From Diadophis punctatus similis (taxonomy: Eukaryota > Chordata > Lepidosauria > Squamata > Dipsadidae): a stretch of DNA of 64,000 nt. Location: positions 11,961,419 to 12,025,418 of the forward strand of contig JALIGW010000010.1 of NCBI GenBank assembly GCA_023053685.1, written 5' to 3'. Below are positions 47,151 to 57,810 of the stretch, piece after piece (position 1 is the first letter of the stretch; every line of letters starts with the position of its first letter). A program made the translations under genes and the position numbers. The notes beneath the pieces were generated by a model, which saw only the letters and a list, made by a program, of their open reading frames with translations, made no database searches and was not told the origin of the DNA.

Positions 47151-48354
47151 CAGTACTGTATATCATAAAATATTTATTTATCTGTTGAATTTACGTAGCT
47201 GCCTATCTCACAAGAAAATATGTTTTTAAAACGATTCTGACACTGTCAAAGGCTATTTTTAATTATTCTCAGGTTACTGTTGGAGTTAACATAGTGTGAT
47301 AATAAGTGGGACAAAAAAGGACAAAAAGTGGAGAACTGGAAATTTTGAAGAAAATTTTAAATTATAAAATTATTATTTACCAAACAGATTTAGTAGATAA
47401 GGCCTATAAAAAAGCAGCTGCTTTTTCCAGGTAATTATTTCTTGCCTAAAAATAACCTAATTCTACAAATAACCTCCACAGCATCACATCTTTTCCCAGG
47501 ATGAGTCATGGGTTATTGGTGAGAGGGGATAATATATTTGTCAAAAAACCCTACATATTTTAGCTATTATACACAGAGATTAGGTCCTATTTTTAGTATG
47601 TATGTTGGGGCATATATTCTTAAAAGAATGGTTACATATAGTCAAAGGTTAACCATGACAATTTAAACATGACAGTTCCACTAGAACCTTATGATGAAAA
47701 TTAAAATTGTCATCTTCAATTTTTCAGAACTTCTAATTTCTAATAGAACTTGTTTCAGACTACAAATAAAAAGCCCATCTTTTTCATTATTATAAAGATG
47801 AAAAATAAAGTAAAGGAAGGCACAGAATGAAGAAAAACAGAATGACAGTGATGTTTTAGTTTATACTAGGTATGACAATACACGCAAACTGTCAAAACTA
47901 AGGAATGAAAAAAGCTGTTATCAAGGAAGTGTCAAGAGAGTCTTCTGAGATTTAGAAATCTTGTGTTTATTGTAACTACTCTACATTACACAAAGTGAAA
48001 TAACCCTCTCCTTAAATGCTGTTAAATATCATGAAAAAGAAACGTCTTCCTCTATTATTTACTTTTTTCTTTTTGTAATTCTGTACTTGACAGAACAGGT
48101 TCTGTTTTTCATTTTTTTTAATTGCATGGTCAATGTTCAGTGGAAAACACTAGGCTAGATCAAAGCATTACCTCATTTTCAGCAACTGTCAATTTTATGT
48201 TGCTAACTTCTTGTCAATTACCAAAGAATGGACACTTAACATAATGTGGAATCGGGAAAGGATTTACCAAATAATGAAGATGAGTACTAAGGAAAATATA
48301 AGTTTTTTAAACATATTGTGTTCAACAGCATCCATTAATGAAAGATTTTTGAAT
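47151..48354. other. AT-rich sequence, nothing recognised
   Basis: No feature could be recognised. Confidence 0.4.
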
Positions 48355-48362
48355 CAGTAGAG

Positions 48363-48495
48363 CATGGGTGTCAAACTGGCAGTGTCACATTGCCATCATG
48401 TGATATTTTGCAATGTTTTTCCCTTTGCAGAGCTGGGGTGGGCATGGCCTGCGTGTAACGCATCTGGCCTGTGGGCCGCCAGTTTGACACCCCTG
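48363..48495. mobile_element. Short hAT MITE
   Basis: Termini CATGGGTGTCAAACTGGC and the complement of CAGGGGTGTCAAACTGGC, with 8-bp flanks CAGTAGAG (48355-48362) and CAGTAGAA (48496-48503). The 133-bp interior is noncoding. Confidence 0.92.
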
Positions 48496-48503
48496 CAGTA
48501 GAA

Positions 48504-50723
48504 GCTTTAGTGATGTAGGATATTTTTGTTGGTTTCTTTTCCATATGAAATACCTACCCTATTCTACTTCAGGAACTGGAAATCACTGGAATAGAGTAGA
48601 AGAGGTATGGGACTGAAAAGTTACTCGAAATGTCCAAAAATAATAATCTCCATTGCATTAACAAGCTTCTCATGAGATATATTAAAACATACTGTATAAT
48701 TTGTTACCTGTTTTTTTTAGAAAGAGAGCTTATATAGTAAATGAAAAAGTCTGTTTTGATTGAAACAAAAAATATTTAAAATATAGAATAAATAATACTA
48801 AAAAGTGACAGGTACTGAAAACGCAGTTAAAACCATTTTACAGGGCAGTTGGAGGAAGGGATGTCAATTAAATTGGAATGTCTATTAAATTCAAATTTAG
48901 ATAATGTACATACATTTTATGTATTTTTTGAGCAATTTACTAAATATACATAAATGCCCCAACCATCTGAAGCAGATTTTCAGAAAGTATATGGAATGTG
49001 GTTGAACAGACAACGAGCAAAACTGTCTCTCCATCAGTAGAAATACTTAGCTGGATCAAAAGCTTTATATGAAGGGAAGGAATCTGTTTTTTCGGGGAAG
49101 GAAATGTTTGAACCCAAATAAATATACTTTTTACTCTTTTGGTCTAATGGGCTAATCCAACTATTATTTTGGTACTTAATAGTTCCAATATTGATATAAT
49201 AATGCCTCCCTCCCTAGCAGAATGCAGTGTAATGGTTAACTAGTTTTATAACCCAAAAAATTTACGTAATTACAATCTGTTATAAAAATGTAAGGCTGTA
49301 TAAAATGAATGGAAGTTGGCCTGTGGCATAAAGCTCTGTTCTTTATGGATCCCATTATAATTACATTCACAAATCCATGTTTCAAAGGCTTGTGAGCAAA
49401 GACATGCAAATCTTTAATAGTAATCACCAAAGGATCCTACAGCTTAGAAAAGTATGTCATTATAACAGAAATTTGACACACTGAAATTCCCTACCATTAA
49501 TATGAAGATGTCATTCCATTAGCTGTGGAATTTATAGTAGTACTGAAAGATCTACCAGTCCTATTTTGTTGCACATGAAAATTTAATATCAGAACATTCT
49601 TAAATTGAGTTAGCATTATCAGGAGAAAAATATGCTCTATTTCCTATTATTTATGAAGCTCTATCCTTTTCTTTCTAACCAATTACATTCCCTATCATTT
49701 CCAAAATATATAAACTGTTTTCAATCAACAGATTTCTTTATTATAGTGTACAGCATACTTGTTACTGACTCTTTTCTATATTGAATCCTTGATTGGACAA
49801 GCATTTTGAATATAACATGGACAGTGATTGCACATGTAAAACAAATTAAAGCTGCCAATCTCATTTTTAAGGATATTCTTTATATACCTAAAATACTGGA
49901 GTGAAATATTCTGAGCATACTTGATTGGGAAACATTAGAAAGGAAAAGGAAAATTAGAAGAAAAGTTCATTGCAAACAGGAAAGACTTTCATTTTCTTTT
50001 AAGTTTATCTAGCATTGACATTTTAATACTCCTCCTCTAATACTCCCCCATTTTAATTGATCACTTTTTCCTCCTTTTTTGTACACTATTTTTGTTGTTG
50101 TTGTTAAGATTGAATATATGTTTTTGTTTTGTTTCATTTTGTTTGTTTGTTTTACTGTGTTGTATTTTATTTTCTATGATAAAACAATAAATTTAAGAAA
50201 CTAAGACATTTTAATACTCTTCTTAGAGAGAAAAAATTACTAAAAATATTAAATCATCTCTCTTCCCAGTTTTATATTGAAAAGGCTTCCCAAAATGATA
50301 ATAATTGGCAAACAATGCGAACACAATTCTCCAATAACCAAGTTTCCCATTAATAATAAGTTTATTCTTCACAGGATGATACTGCTTGAATTAAAGTAAA
50401 AATTAATTTCACAAATATATATATCCAAATCCATATTAAATGCACATGTGGATTTATCATAAATAACTCCTATGAAAAAGTCTAGTTTTGCTGAATGTGA
50501 TTTAATAATGGCAAAGACTGGACTCCAAACCACACTGAATAATTTCCAAAAAAAAAAGAACAGTTAAGCAATATCCAACAGATGTGAACATCTGCTTCAA
50601 CAACACACAGCAAAGCAAAAGATGCAAATAAGAATGTTCAAAACCTTAACTCCTCTGATCCATCTGTGAAGGAGGCTGAGTGCTGTTCATGACACTCAAG
50701 TGAACAGAAACTCATGGCAAGAA
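48504..50723. other. AT-rich sequence, nothing firmly recognised
   Basis: No gene recognised. The part 49290-49440 is complex and contains an octamer-like ATGCAAAT and TTTATGG words; 50080-50200 ends in TGATAAAACAATAAATTTAA and may be a worn retrotransposon tail. Confidence 0.3.
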
Positions 50724-51360
50724 CATTAGATTAGATTAGATTAGATTATTGTTAGAGTTGGAAGGGACCTTGTAGGTCATCTAGTCCAAGCAGGAGTCCC
50801 TACACCATTTCGGATAAATGGCAGTCCAATCTCCTTTTGAAAGTCTCAAGTGTTGGAGCTCTCACAACCTCCGCAGGCAAGCTGTTCCACTGGTTGATCG
50901 CTCTCATTGTCAGAAAGTTCCTCCTTATTTCCAGGTTGAATCTCTCTTTGGTCAGTTTCCATCCATTATTCCGTGTCTGGCCTTTTGGTGCTTTGGAAAA
51001 CATCCTAATCCCCTCCTCTCTGTGGCAGCCCCTCAAGTATTGGAACACTGTTATCATGTCACCCCCGTCCTTCTCTTCGCCAGACTGGCCAAGCTCAGTT
51101 CCTGCAACCGCTCTTCGTATGTTTTAGTTTCCAGTGCCCTTATCATCTTTGTTGCTCTCCTCTGCACTTTCTCTAGAGCAGTGTTTCCCAACCTTGGCAA
51201 CTTGAAGATATCTGGACTTCAACTCCCAGAATTCCCCAGCCAGCATTCGCTGGCTGGGGAATTCTGGGAGTTGAAGTCCAGATATCTTCAAGTTGCCAAG
51301 GTTGGGAAACACTGCTCTAGAGCTTCAATGTCTTTTTTATAGTGTGGTGACCAGAACTGT
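50724..51360 (-). pseudogene. CR1 LINE ORF2 C-terminus, split by a MITE
   Basis: Read on the minus strand, FQYLRGCHREEGIRMFSKAP, FNLEIRRNFLTMRAINQWNS and LPAEVVRAPTLETFKRRLD are the C-terminal end of CR1 ORF2, open from 51057 to 50800. The 3' end is a TTAGATTAGA-type tandem tail at 50724-50748. Upstream, the sequence for the ALEKVQ region continues beyond a palindromic MITE (51179-51314) into CCACACTATAAAAAAGACAT at about 51330. The element is 5' truncated near 51360. Confidence 0.9.
51179..51314. mobile_element. Near-perfect palindromic hAT MITE
   Basis: The 136-bp element starts CAGTGTTTCCCAACCTTGGC and is the inverted copy of itself about a centre at 51246. Perfect 8-bp duplications CTCTAGAG flank it (51171-51178 and 51315-51322). 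It interrupts the CR1 coding sequence. Confidence 0.97.
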
Positions 51361-51859
51361 CACACACTATGTTTTCCTCTAAACTTCAAAGACAATTCCA
51401 TATTTTGGGATGTAACATTGCAATTGCAGTGACTTCTCAGAATCTATCAATTTTAGAATGTTTTGAAAACTCTGTGGTTACTATACATTTGGGACATAAT
51501 CTCCATGTAGAACCTATTTCTTACAGCTTTGCAGTTTAATTATGCATTATCTAAGCAAACTGTAATAGTGGAAGCTGACAACCATTACGCAAAGATTTCT
51601 TCTGAATACCAATGACAACGGGATTAGGGTTTTGTTTTGTTGTAAACTCTCCATAGACATTTTATCTTTAATTAGAATGGTTATATGTAAATTTTTAGAT
51701 GTGATTAAAATGTAGAATATATTTGGGAGGTCAGAATGCTGCTGGAGACTCTATCAATAAGATTTATTGAAATATTTGTATTGTATTTATATTGATAGTT
51801 CATTTTTGTTGTTTTTATCTAAGCTGCCTAATGTTTTGTTGTTTTTTGTAGATTTTTAA
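51361..51859. other. AT-rich sequence, nothing recognised
   Basis: No feature could be recognised. Confidence 0.4.
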
Positions 51860-51925
51860 ATTGTTGTCACCCACCCAGAGTCACTTGTCTGGGATCTGTA
51901 TCCATATAAATTGAATAAAGATTTT
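51860..51925 (+). mobile_element. LINE 3' tail, L2-like
   Basis: CACCCACCCAGAGTCACTTG, a degraded hairpin, then ATATAAATTGAATAAAGATT. Similar in layout to the L2 3' ends but more diverged. Confidence 0.4.
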
Positions 51926-53148
51926 TTGAAACAAAGAATGATCAGAACTATTTCATCTGCCTGGAAAACACATAACTGTGGATTGGAGGAACAATTTTTA
52001 ATTCTTGACAGTATATGGTAAACATGAGGAATACTCTTGTGTAAATTCATGGAAAATATTGATGTCAGTTCAAAGAAAAATTCCACTAAGATATTAATAT
52101 ATTCAAACTGGAAAATTTGGAAAGCAATCTAAAAGGCCATTCTTTTAGGAAAGCAATTTAAGAAATTAGAAGAGAAAATACTATTCAAAGTTGCTACCTG
52201 ACAGTTTATAGATATCCCTTGGCCAGACTGGCTGATAAAAAGTCAAAATACACTTAACTTTCTTAGATATCAAAAGTAATAAATAAATTTGTTAAAATAT
52301 TTATTCTTGAGAGGATTGAAGATAGATATAAAAACATTTTTGTAGTACCTGAAAAGATCTCATACAGAAGACTAAGACCATCCAGATGGTAGGACATGAA
52401 TTCAGCTAAAAGAAGATAGACTCTGTTAGAAAATACTTCTTAATAACAGAAATATTAGATGATATTCCTAGCAAGAGGCATGAAACCATCAACACAAAAA
52501 ATGGTTGGCTCCCCTTCACTGGATGAAGGAGGACTGGTGTCAATAGGTTAAATGGACTTTTTCAACTCTTTGATTCCAATAACAAGTGGTTTGATGTACT
52601 ATCAATACAGACAATAAGACAAGCATGAAATATTGGGGCAGTAGCTTTTATGGATTAACTGATTTTTAAAAAACAATTATTAACTGCAGTAATATGTAAT
52701 ATTGTTTTAAAAATATTGGTTTATGCTTATGCTATACAGTACCACTGTTTTCAAAAATTCTTCAACAACTCAACATCTGGCACTGGGATAAGATTTTTAG
52801 AGTACTTTGGGCTTCTTTATGGTTTGTTTTTGGTATACACTGATATATGGATATGTATGATTATAAAATAATCCCTAGAAATAATAATAAGATAATTATT
52901 TTCAATAAGATAATAATTCTTTGGATCTAGAAATAAAGTATGTGCACATTTTACTAGCAAGACCTGATGCAATGACCTTTTAATTTCATAATCCAGAATA
53001 CTGAAGTTCAAAAATAAAATAACTGGCTTGTGAAAAGTGTTGGATTCTATATTTAATCATATTTTAGCAGAAACCAAAACAAATTTAGTTAAAATATAAA
53101 CAAATAATAATTAAAAAATAAGTTAGTGGAACTATAAAAGAGTGCAAA
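51926..53148. other. AT-rich sequence; possible CR1 tail at 52500-52590
   Basis: Mostly featureless. GGCTCCCCTTCACTGGATGA to TTTCAACTCTTTGATTCCAA near 52507-52583 resembles a worn CR1 3' end on the plus strand; low confidence. Confidence 0.3.
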
Positions 53149-53496
53149 TGTCAAGGCTCCAAATAGTAATCGTGCAGAAATCAGAGTCCAAGGCAAAGAG
53201 TTTACCAAAGTTCCAATTTAATGCAGAGACCATGTTGGCAAGCGCATGGTGAAACCCAAATCTAACTATTTCCCAAGCTTCCACTCAATAGGAAGTGGGC
53301 ACTCCTCCCCCCCCAACTGGGTCACGTTGGCCACTGATCTTCTGCCAGCGTGGCAACCTCTCCTCCCAGCTTCTTGCAGGTATTAGACAAAGGATGACCT
53401 TGGAGAAGTAACGAAGAATGTGTTATCTCTAACTTCTCACCCTCACTGTATTCCCCCTCCCCACTCCGTAGCAACGTGGCAAACAATGTTTTGTCA
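53149..53496 (-). repeat. Gypsy 3' LTR
   Basis: 348 bases, TGACAAAAC at its 5' end (right) to CTTGACA at its 3' end (left). An ATTAAA signal lies near 53216. A TATTGAG word near 53286-53292 is about 27 bases upstream of AGATTTGGGTT (minus strand, 53253-53263), the sequence complementary to the primer-binding site, which would make that the transcript start. Confidence 0.93.
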
Positions 53497-53578
53497 GGCT
53501 CTCCTCACACGAAAAGCATGTCCTACCAATACACAAAAGAGAGTGAAAGTAAGAGCACAGGGGATTAAGTCAATGATC

Positions 53579-53911
53579 TTAACCAACCCTTTCCCCCCCA
53601 GGGGGCTCTTTTGGCTTATCTGGGTATTTGTTATGGAAATCCCTGACTAACCTATCTGCATTCACTTTCCAGCTATTGATCCATGTTGATTCAGCCAAAG
53701 AGTACCCTTTCCAATGAATAAGGTACTGGAAGTGGCCTCTAAATAGCCTGGAGTCTAGGATTTTTTTCACTTCATAGTGTCTTTCCCCCTGTATTACTAC
53801 TGGGGGTGGTGGAGGAAGGGTTGGTGGCCTAATGTTTGATTGTCTCACTGGCCTAAGTAAGCTACTATGAAATACTGGGTGTATTTTTCCCAATATTCTT
53901 GGCAGCGCCAA
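53579..53911 (-). pseudogene. Integrase C-terminal tail with chromodomain
   Basis: LALPRILGKIHPVFHSSLLR is the end of the integrase module. A proline-rich linker follows (53800-53830) and then the chromodomain: HYEVKKILDSRLFRGHFQYL, IHWKGYSLAESTWINSWKVN and AERL-like NADRLVRDFHNKYP, with the aromatic residues Y, W and W of the methyl-lysine cage region present. Chromodomains steer chromovirus integration to marked chromatin. The frame is separated from the integrase core by a TAG at 53912-53914; it ends at a natural-looking stop 80 bases before the LTR. Confidence 0.88.
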
Positions 53912-54986
53912 CTATACTGTAACAGGATTAATTATCTTTACTATTGGGAAAGGTCCTAAAATTTTTGGACCCAGCTTTTTACTGGGTATTCTTAAGCAGA
54001 TATATTTTGTTGATAAGTAGACCTTATCCCCCACTCTGAGAGGGGGCTGAACAGCTCTATGCTTGTCCGCTTGCTTTTTATATGTCTCTGCAGCTTCATT
54101 CAATGCCTTTTTTTGTATTTTCCCATCCTTTCTTTAGTGCTTCCATCCATTCAGTTAGGGACATGGATGTGGGTGCTTCTGTGGGCAGTTCTGGCATTGG
54201 GACGAATTCCTGTCCGCTGGTGACTTGGAAAGGTGTCAATCTGGTGCTGCTGTGTACTGCGTTGTTGTAAGCTACTTCCGCAAATGGCAGCAGTTCCGCC
54301 CAGTCAGCTTGTTGGTAGTCCACATAACAGCGAAGATACTGTTCCACCATGGAGTTGGCTTTTTCTACGGTTCCGTTAGTCTGGGGATGGAAGCCAGAGC
54401 TAAGGCCTTGAGTGGATCCAATGGTTCGCAGGAATTCTCTCCAGAATTTAGCGGTGAATTGGACACCTCTGTCAGAGATGATCCTCTTTGGCACTCTGTG
54501 CAAGCGGTAAATGTGTTTGAGGAAGAGTTTTGCTAAGTGCCTGGCTGACGGCAACCCAGAGCAGGTAACGAAGTGTGCTTGTTTGGAGAATAAGTCAATG
54601 ATCGTCCAGATCACTGTATTTCCCTTGCTCTCTGGGAGTTCCACAATGAAGTCCATCCCTATTTCTTCCCAGGGCTTACTGGGGTTGGCTACCTGCTGCA
54701 GAAGTCCAGGTGGTTTTCCTGGTCGGTGCTTTCTTGTGGTGCAAGTGGCACAGCTCCTTACATAGTCTTCTACCTCTGGTTTCATTTTTGGCCACCAAAA
54801 TTGCCGTCTCGTCAGATGGAGGGTCTTCAAGAATCCGAAGTGTCCTCCCAGCTTGGAATCGTGGCTTCGTTGGAGCACTTGCAGCCTGAGGTTGGCAGGA
54901 ATGTACAGTTTGGACCCCTTCCAAGCCAGTCTATCCCTCATGGTCAATATTTCCTTGTTATCGTTTAGCCAGAGGTTGTTGGGCAA
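53912..54986 (-). pseudogene. Gypsy integrase core
   Basis: From the N-terminus (54986): a zinc-binding HHCC module with H42, H49, C79 and C82; the DDE core with D112 in GMDFIVELP, D172 in IISDRGVQF and E208 in HPQTNGTVEKAN, the last two 35 residues apart as required. The core frame is intact to 54096; it then shifts in an A7 run (T7 on the plus strand, about 54110) and continues as NEAAETYKKQADKHRA and KVYLSTKYICLRIPSKKLGP to a stop at 53912. It cut and joined cDNA ends to host DNA. Catalytic residues are all present; only shift and stop inactivate it. Confidence 0.92.
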
Positions 54987-55560
54987 GGCTGCTTTAAATT
55001 TGTCTGTCCACTCCTCATGGCTCCGGGCGCTAGGTGAGGACCGGAGCTGCGAGTTCCCCCTGTGAGGGGGGAAGGCTTTCCATTTCTGTCAGCGATGAGG
55101 GGATGACCGAATGGAATTCCTCCTCTCTCTGGCTGTCGTACTGCGGTTTCCTGGACAGGGCGTCCGCCAGCAAGTCCCCCCCCCCGGGATATATTTTAGT
55201 TCAAATTTAAATTGTCTAAAGTATTTTGTCCACCGCACTTGTTTGGGTGACAGTTTCCTTGGGGTATTTAGGGCCTCTAGGTTCTTGTGGTCAGTTCATA
55301 CCTAGAAAGGTATTTTTCCTCCTTCGAGGAATTGTCTCCAAGTCAGCAGCACCCAACGAATGGCATAGGCTTCCTTTTCCCAAATGGCCCATCTCCTCTC
55401 TGTAGCGGTGAGCTTTTTTGAAACGTAAGCGCACGGCAGGAGATGGCCTTTCTCATCTTTTTGTAGCAACAACGCCGCCACAGCCACATCACTCGCATCC
55501 GCCTGAATGATGAATTGCCGATCTGGATCGGGATGCTGTAGGATCGGCTCCTGGGCAAAC
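54987..55560 (-). pseudogene. Gypsy RNase H domain
   Basis: FIIQADASDVAVAALLLQKD gives the first catalytic Asp, CAYVSKKLTATERRWAIWEK the Glu-containing block, and TDHKNLEALNTPRKLSPKQV the TDHK block. Stops: TGA where the RT joins (55563 region, from CGA) and TGA in place of Trp before TDHK (near 55300). The connection to the integrase is noisy between 55000 and 55200. RNase H degrades the RNA in the RNA-DNA hybrid during cDNA synthesis. Confidence 0.85.
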
Positions 55561-55562
55561 AG

Positions 55563-56537
55563 TCATTTCAATTTCTCGAAGGCTTTCTGGCAGCCCATCG
55601 TCCAGTTTAGCAGCTGACTAGGCTTTGGCTTGGTGGGCGTTGGCCCCGTCTTGAGCAGTTCTGTTAGTGGCAGGGCTACTTCTGCAAAGGCTGGGATGAA
55701 CTGCCTATAGAAGTTCGCGAAGCCCAGGAAGCTCTGCAGCTGTTTGCGGGTGTGAGGGAGCTGCCAATCAAGCACTGCTTTCACCTTTCCCGGATCCATC
55801 TCTATTCCATCTTTGGAGATCCGGTACCCCAAATAGTCTAGTGAAGTCTTGTGGAACTCGCATTTGGAAAGTTTGGCGTACAGTTTGGCGGCTAGTTTTC
55901 TTAGGACTTGCCTCACCAATTTCATGTGCTCTTCCATTGTCTCACTGAAAATGAGGATGTCATCTAAATAAACGAGCACCCCCTTGTATAGATGGGGGTG
56001 GAGCACCTCGTTAATGTACTGCATGAAGACCTCTGGGGTCCCTTGTAGCCCAAAGAGCATCACTTTGAATTGGAAGCTTCCCAGGGGGCAGTTGAAGGCG
56101 GTCTTCCATTCATCCCCCTCTTGGATCCGGATGCGATAGTACACTTCTCTTAAATCTAGCTTAGTGAATATCTTGCCTTTGGACAAGTGGTTCAGCAAGT
56201 CTTTCATGAGGGGGAGGGGGGAGGTGTTTTGCACGCACACCCCGTTGATCCCGCGGAAATCTACACATAATTGGACCCCCCAATCTTTCTTCTCTTTGAA
56301 CAGTACTGGAGCGGCTACTCTTGACTTTGCTGGCTGGATGAACCCCGTCTCCAAGTTGGAGTCGATGTATCTTCTCAACTCTCCCAATTCCTTAGGGGAC
56401 ATTGAGTACATCTTTGGTTTTGGGAGCATAGCACTTGGCTCGAATTCTATTGCACAGTCTGTTGGCCGGGGAGGGGGGAGTTCGTTGCATTCTTCCTCAC
56501 TAAACACCCTCTCTAGGTAGAGGTACTCTCTCGGCAC
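55563..56537 (-). pseudogene. Gypsy reverse transcriptase
   Basis: An open run of 324 codons covering the RT fingers and palm: FIQPAKSRVAAPVLFKEKKD, LCVDFRGINGV, IFTKLDLREVYYRIRIQEGD (motif A), TAFNCPLGSFQFKVMLFGLQ, and the YLDDILIF catalytic box at residues 190-193 (genomic 55959-55970). The thumb SFLGFANFYRQFIPAFAEVA is present. It ends at TGA (55563-55565) where other members read through into RNase H, a CGA to TGA change typical of CpG decay. The region upstream (56538-56688) is in another frame, so a shift separates it from the protease. Confidence 0.93.
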
Positions 56538-56688
56538 CCTTTGGGCCCCTGGGGGGGGTGATCTCCCTTGCAGGTGCGGCCAGTTGAGATTCGGTTGCCC
56601 CCCGCGTGAATTTCTCCTGCTGCTGTTGGCTCTCTAGAGGAGGTGTTGGGCCAATGTGTATATTGAGGTTCAAATATCCATCCTCCCA

Positions 56689-57075
56689 TCAGATGGTGGG
56701 GGTCCACTTATCTAACCATGCCAGACCCAGGATGATTGCTTCGGACATCTTGGGGGCTACTATGAATCGAATTTGTTTGTGGTGCTGCCCAAACTGCAAT
56801 TTTACTGATTGAGTTAGAAGGGTGGCGGGAGCCCCCCCCGCTAATGACCCATCCAGTTGTTGGAATCGAATGGGGCTGGCTAGGGGTCTAGTGCAGATCC
56901 CCAGCTTATCTACCACTATCTTGCTGATTAGGCACCTCGAACACCCAATGTCGATTATGGCATCTACTCCCCCTTCCTTTCCTGTCTCGGGCACCATGAT
57001 TTTGGCTTTTATGAGAAAGGGCCAAACGGCTGCACTCACCATCGGATCGTCTTCCTCGTCGCCCCCTCCTCCCAT
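56689..57075 (-). pseudogene. Gypsy aspartic protease
   Basis: The retropepsin fold is recognisable: AIIDIGCSRCLISKIVVDKL aligns with the usual DSG or DTG active-site turn, and SEAIILGLAWLDKWTP is the C-terminal hydrophobic-GL block. The active-site triplet is DIG rather than DSG or DTG, which should abolish or weaken catalysis. The protein would cut Gag-Pol. The frame overlaps the gag knuckle region out of phase. Confidence 0.85.
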
Positions 57076-57237
57076 GGAGGGCTCGATTCCCCCATCGATA
57101 GTGGTTCGTCATCTTCAGGAGGGGGAGGGGACCCCTGGTTGCAGGGCCAACCACCCCAGCTCGGGTGGCTTCCTCGGCTTTCTTTTGGAAGCCGGAGTTG
57201 GCCTGGTCCTCGGAAGAGGGATGGGGGCTGGTGCTAG

Positions 57238-57285
57238 GCACTCGGTCGCGCGATGACCCGCTTGGCTGCATCTATAACACTTCAC
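57238..57285 (-). pseudogene. Gag CCHC zinc knuckle
   Basis: VKCYRCSQAGHRATEC has exact C-x2-C-x4-H-x4-C spacing, the nucleocapsid RNA-binding motif. It is in a different frame from the capsid piece to its right, so a shift lies near 57290-57355. Confidence 0.9.
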
Positions 57286-57810
57286 TCCCCTCATTGGCTC
57301 AACCTGGGGGGGGTCGGCACCAGTCTAGGGGGGATCCTGTGGCCCGGTAGCCTTCTAGGAGGGCGGTCCGATGGGGCCTCCTTTTTGACTCTGACCACAT
57401 GGTCCAGAGCAATGGCAGTGGAGTACCACTCCTGGATCCGGCACGGAACCGCCCCAGATTTCGCATGCCTTCTTCAGTTCTGGGTCTAGCGCGTCTTGGA
57501 ACGTGTGCACTAAGATCCGCTCTGGCCAGTCTCGCACTATTTCTGCCGCTCTTCTAAACTCCCACACCAGTTCTTTCACTGGGCGTCCCGCTTGCTTCAA
57601 CTTTTTGATCTGGGCCTCGGCATCTGCCTGTTGGGCTTCATCGCGGAATCTGATCCTCAACAGCTGGACAAAGTCGTCCAGGTCATCTAACTCAGGTGCC
57701 GCTTCATCGTGGAGCTCGGCCACCCACTTGGACGCTTCCCCGTCATTCATCCCCTCGGTTATCTGATCGATCAGCTGCCTATCTGTCTGGAACAGCGTTC
57801 GATTTTCATC
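57286..57810 (-). pseudogene. Gag capsid segment, 3' of the L2 insertion
   Basis: The frame resumes as [20 protein letters not shown] right after the L2 and continues [40 protein letters not shown] and VRDWPERILVHTFQDALDPE, the capsid region of Ty3/Gypsy Gag. It matches the fragment at 31709-32104 nearly residue for residue. Confidence 0.9.
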
